From NCBI GenBank assembly GCA_900317155.1, contig ONFO01000018.1, positions 1-63,322 on the forward strand: a stretch of 63,322 bases of DNA, in the 5' to 3' direction. The notes under the pieces were generated by a model, which saw only the letters and a program-made list of their open reading frames with translations, was not told where the DNA came from and ran no database searches. Each line of letters starts with the position of its first letter. Positions within the stretch are counted from its first letter, which is position 1. The translations under genes were made by a program, and so were the position numbers. The DNA is from an uncultured Bacteroidales bacterium (GTDB taxonomy: Bacteria > Bacteroidota > Bacteroidia > Bacteroidales > F082). This document shows positions 15,231-23,249 of this stretch, piece after piece.

Positions 15231-17297
15231 TTAGTTTTCTTCCATTTTGATTTTCCGTGCCCTTAATGCAAACAACTTGAAGGTCACGCTGGTCTTGTCG
15301 ACTTCGTAGAGCATCTTCTTGAAATCATTGTCAGAAACCGCTTCATTATTAAATGCCGACACTAATGCGTTTTCATCTTCACCTTCAAGCACCTCCAAAG
15401 CCAATCCTTCCAATAATGCATCTTTTCGTAGCATCACATAGGCAGGAAGATATTCTGGGCAGAGTTTCAGCAGTTGTTTGCAAGTGTCAAGGTTGGTGCT
15501 CCCAAGCTTTTCGTTGAGTTCGGCTTCAAAGAGATATTGTTTCTTGTCGATGGCAACTTTGTCAACCGACTCTTTGCTGGCTATGCGAATCAGTTGGGCC
15601 ATTTCCAATGCCTCATCATAGCGGCTTAATGCCAACAAGGCTTTCCCCTTGACAAACATGGCTTCAAGGCAAGGCCTACGGTCAAGCACCATGTTGGCAT
15701 AACCGATGGCTTCCTCCAAATGGTCGCCGTATAGACATACTACAGCATTGAGGAAATGGCATGTCGTACTACAATCCTTCAGCAGGGGAATATCCTTTGT
15801 CATCCCCTTCAGACACTTGTCGTCAAGCATCACGTCAAACATCTTCTTGGCCAAGAGTGCAGCACTGCGATAGTCGCCCGACTTCATCTTTTCCATCGAG
15901 TGCAACAGGCACATCCTGGCCGCATTGTCATAGTCCTTTTTGGCGAGATGCTTGTAGTATTCTTCGCCAAACGACAGCTCGTCGTCAATCATTGCCACAT
16001 CGTTGAACGAGTTGGCAAAAGCCTTGATTTCCGCATTCTGCAAAATGTCGTTTTTGAAAATCTTTCTGCTCAACGTCAATCCATCCAACGAGCGCATACG
16101 GCTGATGGCCACGTATGCCTGACCTGCGGCAAAAGTGCCATGAGTAAGGTCGAAGTGCATCCGGTCAAAAGTCATGCCTTGGGATTTGTGTATAGTGATG
16201 GCCCAGGCCAGTTTTAGCGGGTATTGTGTGAAGGATCCGATGACTTCGGACTTCACTGTTTTGGTCGTTTCATCATAAACGCTTCCCTTAGTCTCCCATG
16301 TCATCTTTTCCACCTCGATTTCTTCTCCATCCTTCAAGGCGACTTTGATTGTATCGTCCTCCAAAGCCACAACTTTGGCAATAGTTCCGTTCACGACGCC
16401 ACGAGGATAGTCGTTGCGACAGAAAATGACCTGAGCGCCAACCTTAAGCTTCAACGTTATCGGGACAGGAACATCCTGAGATTTGAACTTGCCCGAAATC
16501 TCGCCCTCATAGCAAAACTCCTCCGACTCGATTTCATTCAGTTTCTGATCATTGATGCCGTCTGCAGTATTCACACGGGCAGTCAGAATAACTGAGTAAT
16601 CGCCCACTTTATCATCGGAGCTCACATGACGGTTAAGGACATCCATGTCTTTTTCCGTGTTCTCTCCCAAGCGCATCCTGTCCAGAATGTCCAAAAACTC
16701 CGAATCCTCTTGACGGTACACCTTTTGGAACTCTATCTTGGGCAGATTCATCCGCTTCATCACGTTTGCCTTGTAAAAATAAGGAGTACCATTGCCATAC
16801 ATATAACACAGCATCATATCGTCGGCACTTCCGCGTCTCACCACTGGGGGCAACTGAAAAAGATCGCCGACAAACACCACTTGCTTACCGCCAAAAGGAA
16901 GATGGGTGTGCATCAAAGCGCGAAGGAAGCGGTCGATGCCGTCCACCCAATCACAACGCACCATAGAGGCTTCATCGATAATGATGGTGTCGATATGTTC
17001 AAGGGTCTTGCGCTTCTCCAAAGAAACTTCCATCTTTGTTTCCGGTCCTATTGCCTCAAAAGGAAGGCCGAAAAACGAGTGGATGGTTTGTCCCCCGACA
17101 TTCATGGCGGCAATACCAGTTGGAGCCAGCACCAAGAAGCTCTTTTTGATTTGCTCTTGAATACCCTTAACGAAGGTGGTTTTGCCCGTACCTGCCTTTC
17201 CAGTAATGAACAAACTGGTGTTGGTGTTTGCCACTAGGTCGAAAGCCTTTTGCTGCTCGAGGTTGGTTGGGTCAATTGTAAAACCATCTTTCTCCAT
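15231..17297 (-). CDS. PIF1-like helicase with C-terminal TPR-like region
   Basis: 688 aa from the ATG at 17297. The upstream ATG at 17321 lies within the -7 box and cannot be used. Walker A GKAGTGKT (residues 33-40), APTGIAAMNVGGQTIHSFFGLP, Walker B TIIIDEASM and VGDLFQLPPV are PIF1/RecD-family superfamily 1 helicase motifs; LAWAITIHKSQGMTFDR and AYVAISRMRSLDGL are the C-terminal helicase motifs. The last ~250 residues are helical and TPR-like, an addition to the usual core. It unwinds DNA, probably at forks or structured DNA. It is the first gene of a four-gene minus-strand unit, and its promoter carries the element shared with the WYL regulator and the ATPase pair. Confidence 0.9.
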   Translation of the reverse strand: MEKDGFTIDPTNLEQQKAFDLVANTNTSLFITGKAGTGKTTFVKGIQEQIKKSFLVLAPTGIAAMNVGGQTIHSFFGLPFEAIGPETKMEVSLEKRKTLEHIDTIIIDEASMVRCDWVDGIDRFLRALMHTHLPFGGKQVVFVGDLFQLPPVVRRGSADDMMLCYMYGNGTPYFYKANVMKRMNLPKIEFQKVYRQEDSEFLDILDRMRLGENTEKDMDVLNRHVSSDDKVGDYSVILTARVNTADGINDQKLNEIESEEFCYEGEISGKFKSQDVPVPITLKLKVGAQVIFCRNDYPRGVVNGTIAKVVALEDDTIKVALKDGEEIEVEKMTWETKGSVYDETTKTVKSEVIGSFTQYPLKLAWAITIHKSQGMTFDRMHFDLTHGTFAAGQAYVAISRMRSLDGLTLSRKIFKNDILQNAEIKAFANSFNDVAMIDDELSFGEEYYKHLAKKDYDNAARMCLLHSMEKMKSGDYRSAALLAKKMFDVMLDDKCLKGMTKDIPLLKDCSTTCHFLNAVVCLYGDHLEEAIGYANMVLDRRPCLEAMFVKGKALLALSRYDEALEMAQLIRIASKESVDKVAIDKKQYLFEAELNEKLGSTNLDTCKQLLKLCPEYLPAYVMLRKDALLEGLALEVLEGEDENALVSAFNNEAVSDNDFKKMLYEVDKTSVTFKLFALRARKIKMEEN

Positions 17298-17318
17298 CGT
17301 TGTTTTCGTTATCGATGG

Positions 17319-17354
17319 CAAAAGTATGACGGTAGAACGAAACCAATTTTCGCG
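17319..17354 (-). promoter_or_regulatory. Helicase-unit promoter with shared CGCGAAAA element
   Basis: On the minus strand, CGCGAAAA (17347-17354) is followed after exactly 20 nt by TACTTTTG (17319-17326). The same element and spacing occur at 20188-20223 and 23214-23249. Confidence 0.7.
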
Positions 17355-17369
17355 GATTTTTTACAATTA

Positions 17370-17400
17370 CAAAAACAGCGGACTATTTCTTTAGCCCGCT
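17370..17400 (-). terminator. Terminator after the ATPase pair
   Basis: On the minus strand AGCGGGCTA pairs with TAGTCCGCT (one wobble) with a 6-nt loop and then a run of T. It closes the ATPase-effector unit before the helicase promoter. Confidence 0.7.
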
Positions 17401-17423
17401 GCAATAAGTCTTGATTGCGATGG

Positions 17424-18431
17424 CTAATCCACCAATTCAAATAATCGGTTTTCTTTTGTTCCCCAACTAGCCAAACATTTATTTGGATTACGGATATTTT
17501 TTGAAGTTATTTCTAACCACCGATAATAGTATTCAACATCTTTTCGTTTGTTATCGTCAAGAGATGGCCATACAAATACAAATCTAGACCATTTACCACA
17601 TTTTTCGTTCTTTCCATATAAATCCGTACCATCTTCTGCTTGAACCATTAAACAATTTGTTAAAATATATCTGGAATGAAAATCTCCTTTTACACCATTT
17701 CTTCTGTCACTTGTTTTTGTACTATGACACAAGGTAAATGATACCTCCAGATCCTTTCGTAATTGTTTAATTAAGTCATAAAAATAAGGAAAAACGTCTT
17801 CTATTTTAGTAAGTTCGTTATCTCCCCAATTAAGACAATTTAATGGTTGGCTAAATATGGTAATATGAAATGGAATACTAAGCTTTTGAGGCAATATTCT
17901 ATTTAACAAAGGCTTAAGAGCTGTGTTAATGTAATGCTTTTCATCAAAAAGATAGGGATCAATAATAATCAGTGAGTTGCAAGGAGAAGAGAGTTGCACT
18001 TTGCATTTCTCATATTCATTTGCTTTTTCATATTGATCGAACAAAACTGCATCTCCGCTTAAATAAGCCTGTTGTTTATATATATCATTCGCCGTTAGGC
18101 AAAAGACACCGAATTTTTTTATATATCCATCACACAATAGTTGATTATCCACAAGATATGTTGCACATAAATCTTGGGCATTGAATGTAGAGCTATTGAA
18201 AACCGATTCTATTCTATTTGGAAGGCAAGGATTAATATCTGCTTTATTATTAGCTTTTTGTTGCAACCACAATCTTAGAAGATCATCTTTTCCCCACGCC
18301 TCTATAGGTATGTCCGTGCAAACATCATTTGAACTTAGCACTTTGAAAATTTCCCAAATAATAAAATCATCTTTTTTTTCACGGAGAGATTTCCAAAAGC
18401 CATATTGCAGATAAATTATGCTCTTTTTCAT
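17424..18431 (-). CDS. Unknown partner of ATPase, possible PLD-like effector
   Basis: 335 aa with no signal peptide or membrane segment. I do not recognise a named family. Two stretches recall phospholipase-D-like nuclease folds: SLIIIDPYLF (residues 153-162) and DFHSRYILTN (250-259), where H252-x-R254 would stand in for the canonical HxK. This is a weak structural inference. The start overlaps the stop of the ATPase gene (ATGA at 18428-18431), so translation is coupled and the products probably act together. Base composition is clearly AT-richer than the housekeeping flanks, consistent with horizontal transfer. An alternative is a regulatory or target-binding subunit. Confidence 0.6.
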   Translation of the reverse strand: MKKSIIYLQYGFWKSLREKKDDFIIWEIFKVLSSNDVCTDIPIEAWGKDDLLRLWLQQKANNKADINPCLPNRIESVFNSSTFNAQDLCATYLVDNQLLCDGYIKKFGVFCLTANDIYKQQAYLSGDAVLFDQYEKANEYEKCKVQLSSPCNSLIIIDPYLFDEKHYINTALKPLLNRILPQKLSIPFHITIFSQPLNCLNWGDNELTKIEDVFPYFYDLIKQLRKDLEVSFTLCHSTKTSDRRNGVKGDFHSRYILTNCLMVQAEDGTDLYGKNEKCGKWSRFVFVWPSLDDNKRKDVEYYYRWLEITSKNIRNPNKCLASWGTKENRLFELVD

Positions 18432-20158
18432 AATTCTCCCATTTTTATCTTGTACAGTCCCAAAGACAAATCTGTTGCCTCATCGAAAAAACCAGGTCCA
18501 AAAGAATCCCCTAAAAAACCATCTTCTTGGATTTTTATTTGGCGATTATGAGAAGTTCCATTCTCATCCTTCTCCACATAATTGAGCGAAACATCATTCG
18601 GCGATAGTGCGTTTTCTTTATCGGCCACCATCACCTGAAGTTTACGAATCAAGTACTCGCTATGGGTCTCAATAATGAAGTGGATATTATACTTTTGGTA
18701 TGCTTCCACAAACATTTCAGCCAATAAAGATTGGTATTTGGGATGAAGATGAACCTCTGGCTCCTCAACCGCAATAAAACTCTTCAAATAGTAAGGAACA
18801 TTTTTATAAATGCCAACATCTACACCGACTCGGTTGTATCTTGAGTATTCGTTGATATTGTTCTCAATTTGAAGAAGTAAAGCTATCAATTGTGTAATGC
18901 CATATCCCTCATCAGCAAGTAAGCTTTTATTTTCTCCTTTAACAAGATAAGCCATGACCCCTACACCTTCTTTCGTGCCTTCTAATTCAATACAATCTCC
19001 AATTTCAAACTTCTCTTTTAACCACTTATTAACGAAGTCGCCCGTTTTACCTTTATTTACCAACTTACAAAGAGCCACACACATTTTGTTCTCATCTTCA
19101 ACAGAATAAAGCCTTCTTACAGAGGCAGAAGAGGAATCGATGTATGCTATATCTTTAATAAACCAAGGATCTATGCAATCATTAATAACTAAATTAAGAA
19201 AATTGTTTTGAACCCTAGCTTGTCTTTCTTCTACGCTTAAACTCTCAATGTATTTTTTTATAACAGATGAGTCACTTAGCTTATGGCCGCCCATTAAATC
19301 ATGATAATCCCATGAATACAAACTCTCATTCCAGTCACTCATCAACTTTTCATCATAAGTTGACACAAACTCAATAATCTGATCCTTCCCATACTTCACT
19401 TCCAATTCATTCATCCTTTTTCTAACATCGGCCAATTTAAGCTCCACCTCTTTACGCTTTATAAGTTTAGAATTTGCAAAGCGGTCTACTCGATCTACGA
19501 AATCCCTACACTCAAAATACTCAGATGCATCAACAAATATGTCACATTTTTCTCTTACTGCTTCAAAATCATCCCTCTCATCCCATTCTACTGTGTATTT
19601 GCTAAAACCATCTACCGAATCAAAGTAATTAACTCCTGTATTATAGAAGTATTTGTAAATCATTGTGCCATCCGATTTCTCAATGACAAATTCTTTTAAT
19701 TTACCTTCATCTAAAATGTCATTTTTAGCCTCATAAACACGCTTAATTATGACTTCTTCATGAAGATATTCAGACCATTTTCTGATAGTTATAGTAATGA
19801 CACCATCTTTGGCATTATGGTGCAATACCTTGCCATAGCCACCAAGTCCTAACTCTTTGAATGAAACTTTCAATTCAGTTGTAGGTTTATTGGTAGGAAT
19901 ATCAGAACCGGCTTGATATCTAAGAATACGGGCATCATCTATATCAACATTTTGATCCATAATGTGCCTCGCTTCTCTTATTCCTTCTATAAACTTTGGT
20001 GACTGTTTTGAAAGGAGTAGCAGTGCTTTTACCAGTGAACTCTTTCCAGCACTATTACAACCCGTCAGCACTGTAATGGGAGCAAGTTCAAAATCGGCGC
20101 CTTCCTCACCAAAGGAGCGGAAGTTTTTCAGGCTGAAAATTGGATTCATACTTTTCAT
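18428..20158 (-). CDS. ABC/OLD-type ATPase with DUF3696-like C-terminus
   Basis: 576 aa. Residues 1-45 carry the SMC/RecF-like start IFSLKNFRSFGEEG and Walker A GCNSAGKSS (33-41). A long charged middle region has a coiled-coil stretch (KRKEVELKLADVRKRMNEL). The C-terminal half has a signature-like DEGYGITQL, Walker B AVEEPEVHLHP (~462-472) and HSEYLI. The end (QIKIQEDGFLGDSFGPGFFDEATDL) is DUF3696-like. Such ATPases are common sensors in phage-defence systems, coupled to a toxic effector. The gene is AT-rich, has its own promoter with the shared island element, and overlaps its partner by 4 bp. Starts at 20158 or 20149 are both possible. Confidence 0.85.
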   Translation of the reverse strand: MKSMNPIFSLKNFRSFGEEGADFELAPITVLTGCNSAGKSSLVKALLLLSKQSPKFIEGIREARHIMDQNVDIDDARILRYQAGSDIPTNKPTTELKVSFKELGLGGYGKVLHHNAKDGVITITIRKWSEYLHEEVIIKRVYEAKNDILDEGKLKEFVIEKSDGTMIYKYFYNTGVNYFDSVDGFSKYTVEWDERDDFEAVREKCDIFVDASEYFECRDFVDRVDRFANSKLIKRKEVELKLADVRKRMNELEVKYGKDQIIEFVSTYDEKLMSDWNESLYSWDYHDLMGGHKLSDSSVIKKYIESLSVEERQARVQNNFLNLVINDCIDPWFIKDIAYIDSSSASVRRLYSVEDENKMCVALCKLVNKGKTGDFVNKWLKEKFEIGDCIELEGTKEGVGVMAYLVKGENKSLLADEGYGITQLIALLLQIENNINEYSRYNRVGVDVGIYKNVPYYLKSFIAVEEPEVHLHPKYQSLLAEMFVEAYQKYNIHFIIETHSEYLIRKLQVMVADKENALSPNDVSLNYVEKDENGTSHNRQIKIQEDGFLGDSFGPGFFDEATDLSLGLYKIKMGEL

Positions 20159-20187
20159 CTTGTTATCTGTTTTTCTGTTTTCGTTTG

Positions 20188-20223
20188 CAAAACTACAACC
20201 CTACCGCGCAACCTATTTTCGCG
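20188..20223 (-). promoter_or_regulatory. ATPase-pair promoter with shared CGCGAAAA element
   Basis: On the minus strand CGCGAAAA (20216-20223) is followed after 20 nt by TAGTTTTG (20188-20195). TTCGCGAA here is an 8-bp palindrome. The element overlaps the last codons of the DUF1016 gene. Confidence 0.7.
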
Positions 20224-21421
20224 AATTTTCTTTTTTCAGCTCCAGTTCCCTCACCGTGCGCTCCACCACCTGTTCAAGCTGGTAGGAGGACACGCCCAGC
20301 GGCTTGTTGATGTCGCGCAACGACCATTCCACAACGGTCCTGTCGGTCGATTTGCAGATGATCAGTCCCACAGTGGGGTTGTCGCCCTCGCCACGCAGCA
20401 ACTCGTCAACGGCGGTAACGTAGAAATTCAGCTTGCCGGCAAACTCGGGGATGTACTTCACCACCTTCAGCTCAATGACGACATAGCGGTGCTGCGGGAT
20501 GTGATAGAACAACAAATCGGGGAAGAAGGTCTGTCCGCCAGGCATCTGCAACTCCATCTGTCGCCCCACATACGAAAAGCCCTTGCCCAACTCCATCAAG
20601 AAGCGCGTGACATTCGACACAAGAGCATCCTCCAAGTCTTTCTCCTCGTACTCCTCGCTCATCGAGAGGAACCCAAAATGATAAGGGTCTTTCAGTATCT
20701 CCTTGGCCAACTGGCTCTGCGGCGCCGGAAGCGTGTGCTCAAAGTTGGTCACGGCTGCCCCTTGGCTGCCAAAGAGGTTGGCCGCTATCTGGCTCTCAAG
20801 TCGGCTGCGGCTCCAGCCTTCTTCAGTCACCTTATTGATATAGAAAATGGCCTCGTCGAGGGTTTGGCATTTGGAAATAATGAGGACGTGATGAAACCAT
20901 GGTATTCTGCCAAAAACATCAGGCATTTCCAATTGGTCAGCAGGTTGCTGACCTTTTTCGTCAGCAGGTTGCTGACGAATTGCAGCACTTAATTCGTCAC
21001 CAGCTTGGTGACGAATTACAACATTTGGTTCATCACTTTGAGCAGCACTAATTTCGTCAGCAGGTTGCTGACGAATTTCGTCAACGACTTGTTGACGATT
21101 TGCAACTCTCTCATTATAAAAGGCATACCAACGCTTCATATACTTGAGGTTGGTCACTGAGAAACCCGTTTCTTCGGGAAAAGCAGTCCTCAAATCAAGG
21201 CTCAACTGATCGAAGAAACCGCTGCCCCATTTGCTTTCTGCCCGCAGTTCCACCATATCCCTTCCCAAACTCCAATAAAACTCAAGCATGGCAGTGTTCA
21301 CACGAACCGCCGCCTTGATTTGGCTTTGGCGGAATCGCTGCTTGATGTCGGCCATCCATTGCACATAGCCTTCATCGGCGGACATACTATCACGAAAAGT
21401 AAAAGTCGGTTTATCACTCAT
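20213..21421 (-). CDS. DUF1016 (YhcG-like) PDDEXK nuclease
   Basis: 402 aa. The N-terminal DUF1016 region (residues ~18-105: IKQRFRQSQIKAAVRVNTAMLEFYWSLGRDM split by short runs, and GFSVTNLKYMKRWYAFY) is joined to the catalytic half (~170-385), with GRIPWFHHVLII and the PD-(D/E)xK core FFPDLLFYH...YVVIELK. Family members are predicted nucleases in defence islands. The linker (108-165) is made of RQQPADE-like repeats and is encoded by palindromic DNA units. The start overlaps the PIN gene by 8 bp, so it belongs to the same operon. The role, restriction-like or toxin-like, is unproven. Confidence 0.9.
   Translation of the reverse strand: MSDKPTFTFRDSMSADEGYVQWMADIKQRFRQSQIKAAVRVNTAMLEFYWSLGRDMVELRAESKWGSGFFDQLSLDLRTAFPEETGFSVTNLKYMKRWYAFYNERVANRQQVVDEIRQQPADEISAAQSDEPNVVIRHQAGDELSAAIRQQPADEKGQQPADQLEMPDVFGRIPWFHHVLIISKCQTLDEAIFYINKVTEEGWSRSRLESQIAANLFGSQGAAVTNFEHTLPAPQSQLAKEILKDPYHFGFLSMSEEYEEKDLEDALVSNVTRFLMELGKGFSYVGRQMELQMPGGQTFFPDLLFYHIPQHRYVVIELKVVKYIPEFAGKLNFYVTAVDELLRGEGDNPTVGLIICKSTDRTVVEWSLRDINKPLGVSSYQLEQVVERTVRELELKKENSRK
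20935..21097 (-). repeat. Five 19-bp palindromes inside DUF1016 gene
   Basis: Palindromes at 20935-20953, 20959-20977, 20995-21013, 21055-21073 and 21079-21097 have 8+3+8 layout (the last has one mismatched inner pair). Starts differ by 24, 36, 60 and 24 bp, all multiples of 12. Forms are GGTCAGCAGGTTGCTGACC, CGTCAGCAGGTTGCTGACG (twice), CGTCACCAGCTTGGTGACG and CGTCAACGACTTGTTGACG. Arm changes are compensated, and each alters the encoded linker residues. Confidence 0.9.
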
Positions 21422-21833
21422 TTTCTAATTCTAAATACTCTAAAGGCTCATAAACCGGAAGTTGAGAGTTAGCGAAGTCCTTCTTGTTGCGAGTGATAAT
21501 AATGTCGGCACCCCATTTCTTTGCAGAGAAATACTGCATGGCATCCTCAAAGTCCGTAAACCCAGACGACAAAGCCTGTTCCACCACATCCCTATCAACG
21601 TCAGCTAATTCACAAATGCTAATCATGTCAGATATTTTGTGGAATATGTCAGCTTGGCTAACTTTGCTTCTTTCCATGAAATAGCTTGCCGTTGCCAATG
21701 TCAATGTAGAGCAACACAATTCGACTTCTTTGTTATAGCTCTTAACCATCAACCTGGCTGCAGGAAGATAGAAATCGCTACGTTCACAGAGAAAATCCAC
21801 TACGACATTTGCGTCAAGAAAAAGTTTATCCAT
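21414..21833 (-). CDS. PIN-domain toxin (VapC-like)
   Basis: 139 aa. MDKLFLDANVVVDFL supplies the first acidic residue (D7), and GFTDFEDAMQYFSAKKWGADIIITRNKKDF supplies the later acidic residues (E96/D97 and D119), the expected PIN RNase active site. It probably cuts RNA when released from its antitoxin. It overlaps the upstream antitoxin gene by 8 bp and the downstream DUF1016 gene by 8 bp, an unusually compact three-gene arrangement. Confidence 0.9.
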   Translation of the reverse strand: MDKLFLDANVVVDFLCERSDFYLPAARLMVKSYNKEVELCCSTLTLATASYFMERSKVSQADIFHKISDMISICELADVDRDVVEQALSSGFTDFEDAMQYFSAKKWGADIIITRNKKDFANSQLPVYEPLEYLELENE

Positions 21834-22074
21834 ACTTCTCCTCCCAGTGCTTGTGCATAACTTCCTTCACATCCTCTTCACCGGTCATGTCCGTCTTTAC
21901 GCTCATGTTACGGATGAACTCTGGAATCCCGTCTTTATTCACCTCGGAAATGGTTTTGTTTTTCGAGGCACCTAACAAGTTCCGGATAAAGGCTGTCAGT
22001 TGAAACAGCACCGACTCATCCTCAATCGAGTCAATTTCCTTGAACAAAGAATACTTCATTTCTATTGCTGTCAT
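21826..22074 (-). CDS. Antitoxin partner of the PIN toxin
   Basis: 82 aa from the ATG at 22074, chosen because the -7 box at 22101-22108 rules out the more upstream start, and a strong Shine-Dalgarno (AAGGAGAG) lies 5 nt before. It begins MTAIEMKYSLFKEIDSIEDESVLFQL and carries a charged C-terminus (EEDVKEVMHKHWEEKYG). This matches small antitoxins that precede PIN genes in Bacteroidetes; an N-terminal ribbon or helix would bind operator DNA and the C-terminal part would fill the toxin site. Family name not certain. Confidence 0.8.
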   Translation of the reverse strand: MTAIEMKYSLFKEIDSIEDESVLFQLTAFIRNLLGASKNKTISEVNKDGIPEFIRNMSVKTDMTGEEDVKEVMHKHWEEKYG

Positions 22075-22100
22075 GTTTCTCTCCTTTTCGTTTAACGCTG

Positions 22101-22108
22101 CAAATATA
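22101..22108 (-). promoter_or_regulatory. Toxin-antitoxin promoter -7 box
   Basis: TATATTTG on the minus strand, followed by C, 27 bp before the antitoxin start. The promoter overlaps the end of the WYL regulator gene and lacks the CGCGAAAA element of the other three island promoters. Confidence 0.65.
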
Positions 22109-22130
22109 TACATTTTTTATAACAAACGTA

Positions 22131-23192
22131 TTACAGCACCTGATACGCCTGGAATTGTGCCGCCACGCGGTCGCGCACCTTCTGTCGGATGTCGGCGGGC
22201 GAGAGAACCAACAGGTCTTTGCCAAAAGAGGATAATTCGCGGATAAGCTCATAGTTCTCTATGCAGTCAATGGAAAAGAATGCGCCTCCTTCGAGCTTTG
22301 GGTATTGTTGGCGCAATTCCATTTCTCTTTCCCCTTTGTAATGCCGCTGAGACTCATGTAAAGGTTTGGTGGCCACATAATCCTTGGAAAAATCACTCAC
22401 CCAAAACAAGATGGTCTGCAAGGGATTGCCGTCGATGAGCGTCACCCCGATGATGTCCTCAAAACGCTCGTTGAGGTCGCCATCGTATTCCTTATAACTA
22501 CGAGAAGGCAAAGGGACAAACTTATCAATGCGGTCGAGTGCAAACGACAGTATTTTGCCATCATTGTCGGCGGCAACGATAAGATACCAACGGCGATTGT
22601 ATTCTTTAAGCAGGTAAGGATGCACAACGGTCTTGCGGTCCTCATCGGGCGTGTCAAACCGATGGTAATGCAATTCCACAACTTGCCGCTGAGAGATTAC
22701 AGTGAACAATTCACCCAGCAGGTTCTTGCCTTCCAAAGGATTCTTTGTGAATGACACTATCTGGCGTTCAGTTTTCACTTTGAGGCTTTCCCTCAGTCTT
22801 TCCAAGCCCTCAAGATTGGGCAGTCCGTCAAATTGCCCGAGTAGCGTGAAAGCCTCTCCAAGCAGGTGCTTCTCGTCATCGGTAAGTTTCTGCGTAAATA
22901 TGGAGAAAGACGGATCAGCATACCGATGACAGCTTTTCTTGATGGTTTTGAGGGTTCGCTGGCTGACATCGTCAACCTGGTAATGCTCTATCTCCGCCAG
23001 AAACGGTCCTTCGTTTTCAATATAATTAAGGTCAAGCTCGATGGTTCGACGACTGACAGGCTCTTGGCTCATTTCGGCCAACTCCTCATTGACAAGTCTT
23101 ACCAAATCCTCAGTAGAATAATGGTGATAGCGGTTGGCTAACAACTTGTCGAGGATGTAGTAGCGTGTTACGGCGTTTTTGTTTGCAGGCAT
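22131..23192 (-). CDS. WYL-domain transcriptional regulator
   Basis: 353 aa from the ATG at 23192; the upstream start at 23216 lies in the -7 box. The N-terminus (VTRYYILDKLLANRYHHYSTEDLV, then RRTIELDLNYIE) is a winged helix-turn-helix. The WYL domain follows around residues 150-240 (RQVVELHYHRF, VHPYLLKEYNRRWYLIVA, FALDRID), and a C-terminal WCX-like region ends the protein. WYL regulators bind nucleic-acid or nucleotide ligands and often control defence genes, as BrxR does for BREX. It is the first gene of the island. Its promoter carries the same element as two downstream units, which suggests autoregulation and common control. Confidence 0.92.
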   Translation of the reverse strand: MPANKNAVTRYYILDKLLANRYHHYSTEDLVRLVNEELAEMSQEPVSRRTIELDLNYIENEGPFLAEIEHYQVDDVSQRTLKTIKKSCHRYADPSFSIFTQKLTDDEKHLLGEAFTLLGQFDGLPNLEGLERLRESLKVKTERQIVSFTKNPLEGKNLLGELFTVISQRQVVELHYHRFDTPDEDRKTVVHPYLLKEYNRRWYLIVAADNDGKILSFALDRIDKFVPLPSRSYKEYDGDLNERFEDIIGVTLIDGNPLQTILFWVSDFSKDYVATKPLHESQRHYKGEREMELRQQYPKLEGGAFFSIDCIENYELIRELSSFGKDLLVLSPADIRQKVRDRVAAQFQAYQVL

Positions 23193-23213
23193 ACTATTCT
23201 GTGTTTTCTGCCG

Positions 23214-23249
23214 CAAAGATAAACATAATTTGCGAAGTCTATTTTCGCG
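23214..23249 (-). promoter_or_regulatory. WYL promoter with shared CGCGAAAA element
   Basis: On the minus strand CGCGAAAA (23242-23249) is followed after 20 nt by TATCTTTG (23214-23221). TTCGCGAA is palindromic. Confidence 0.7.
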
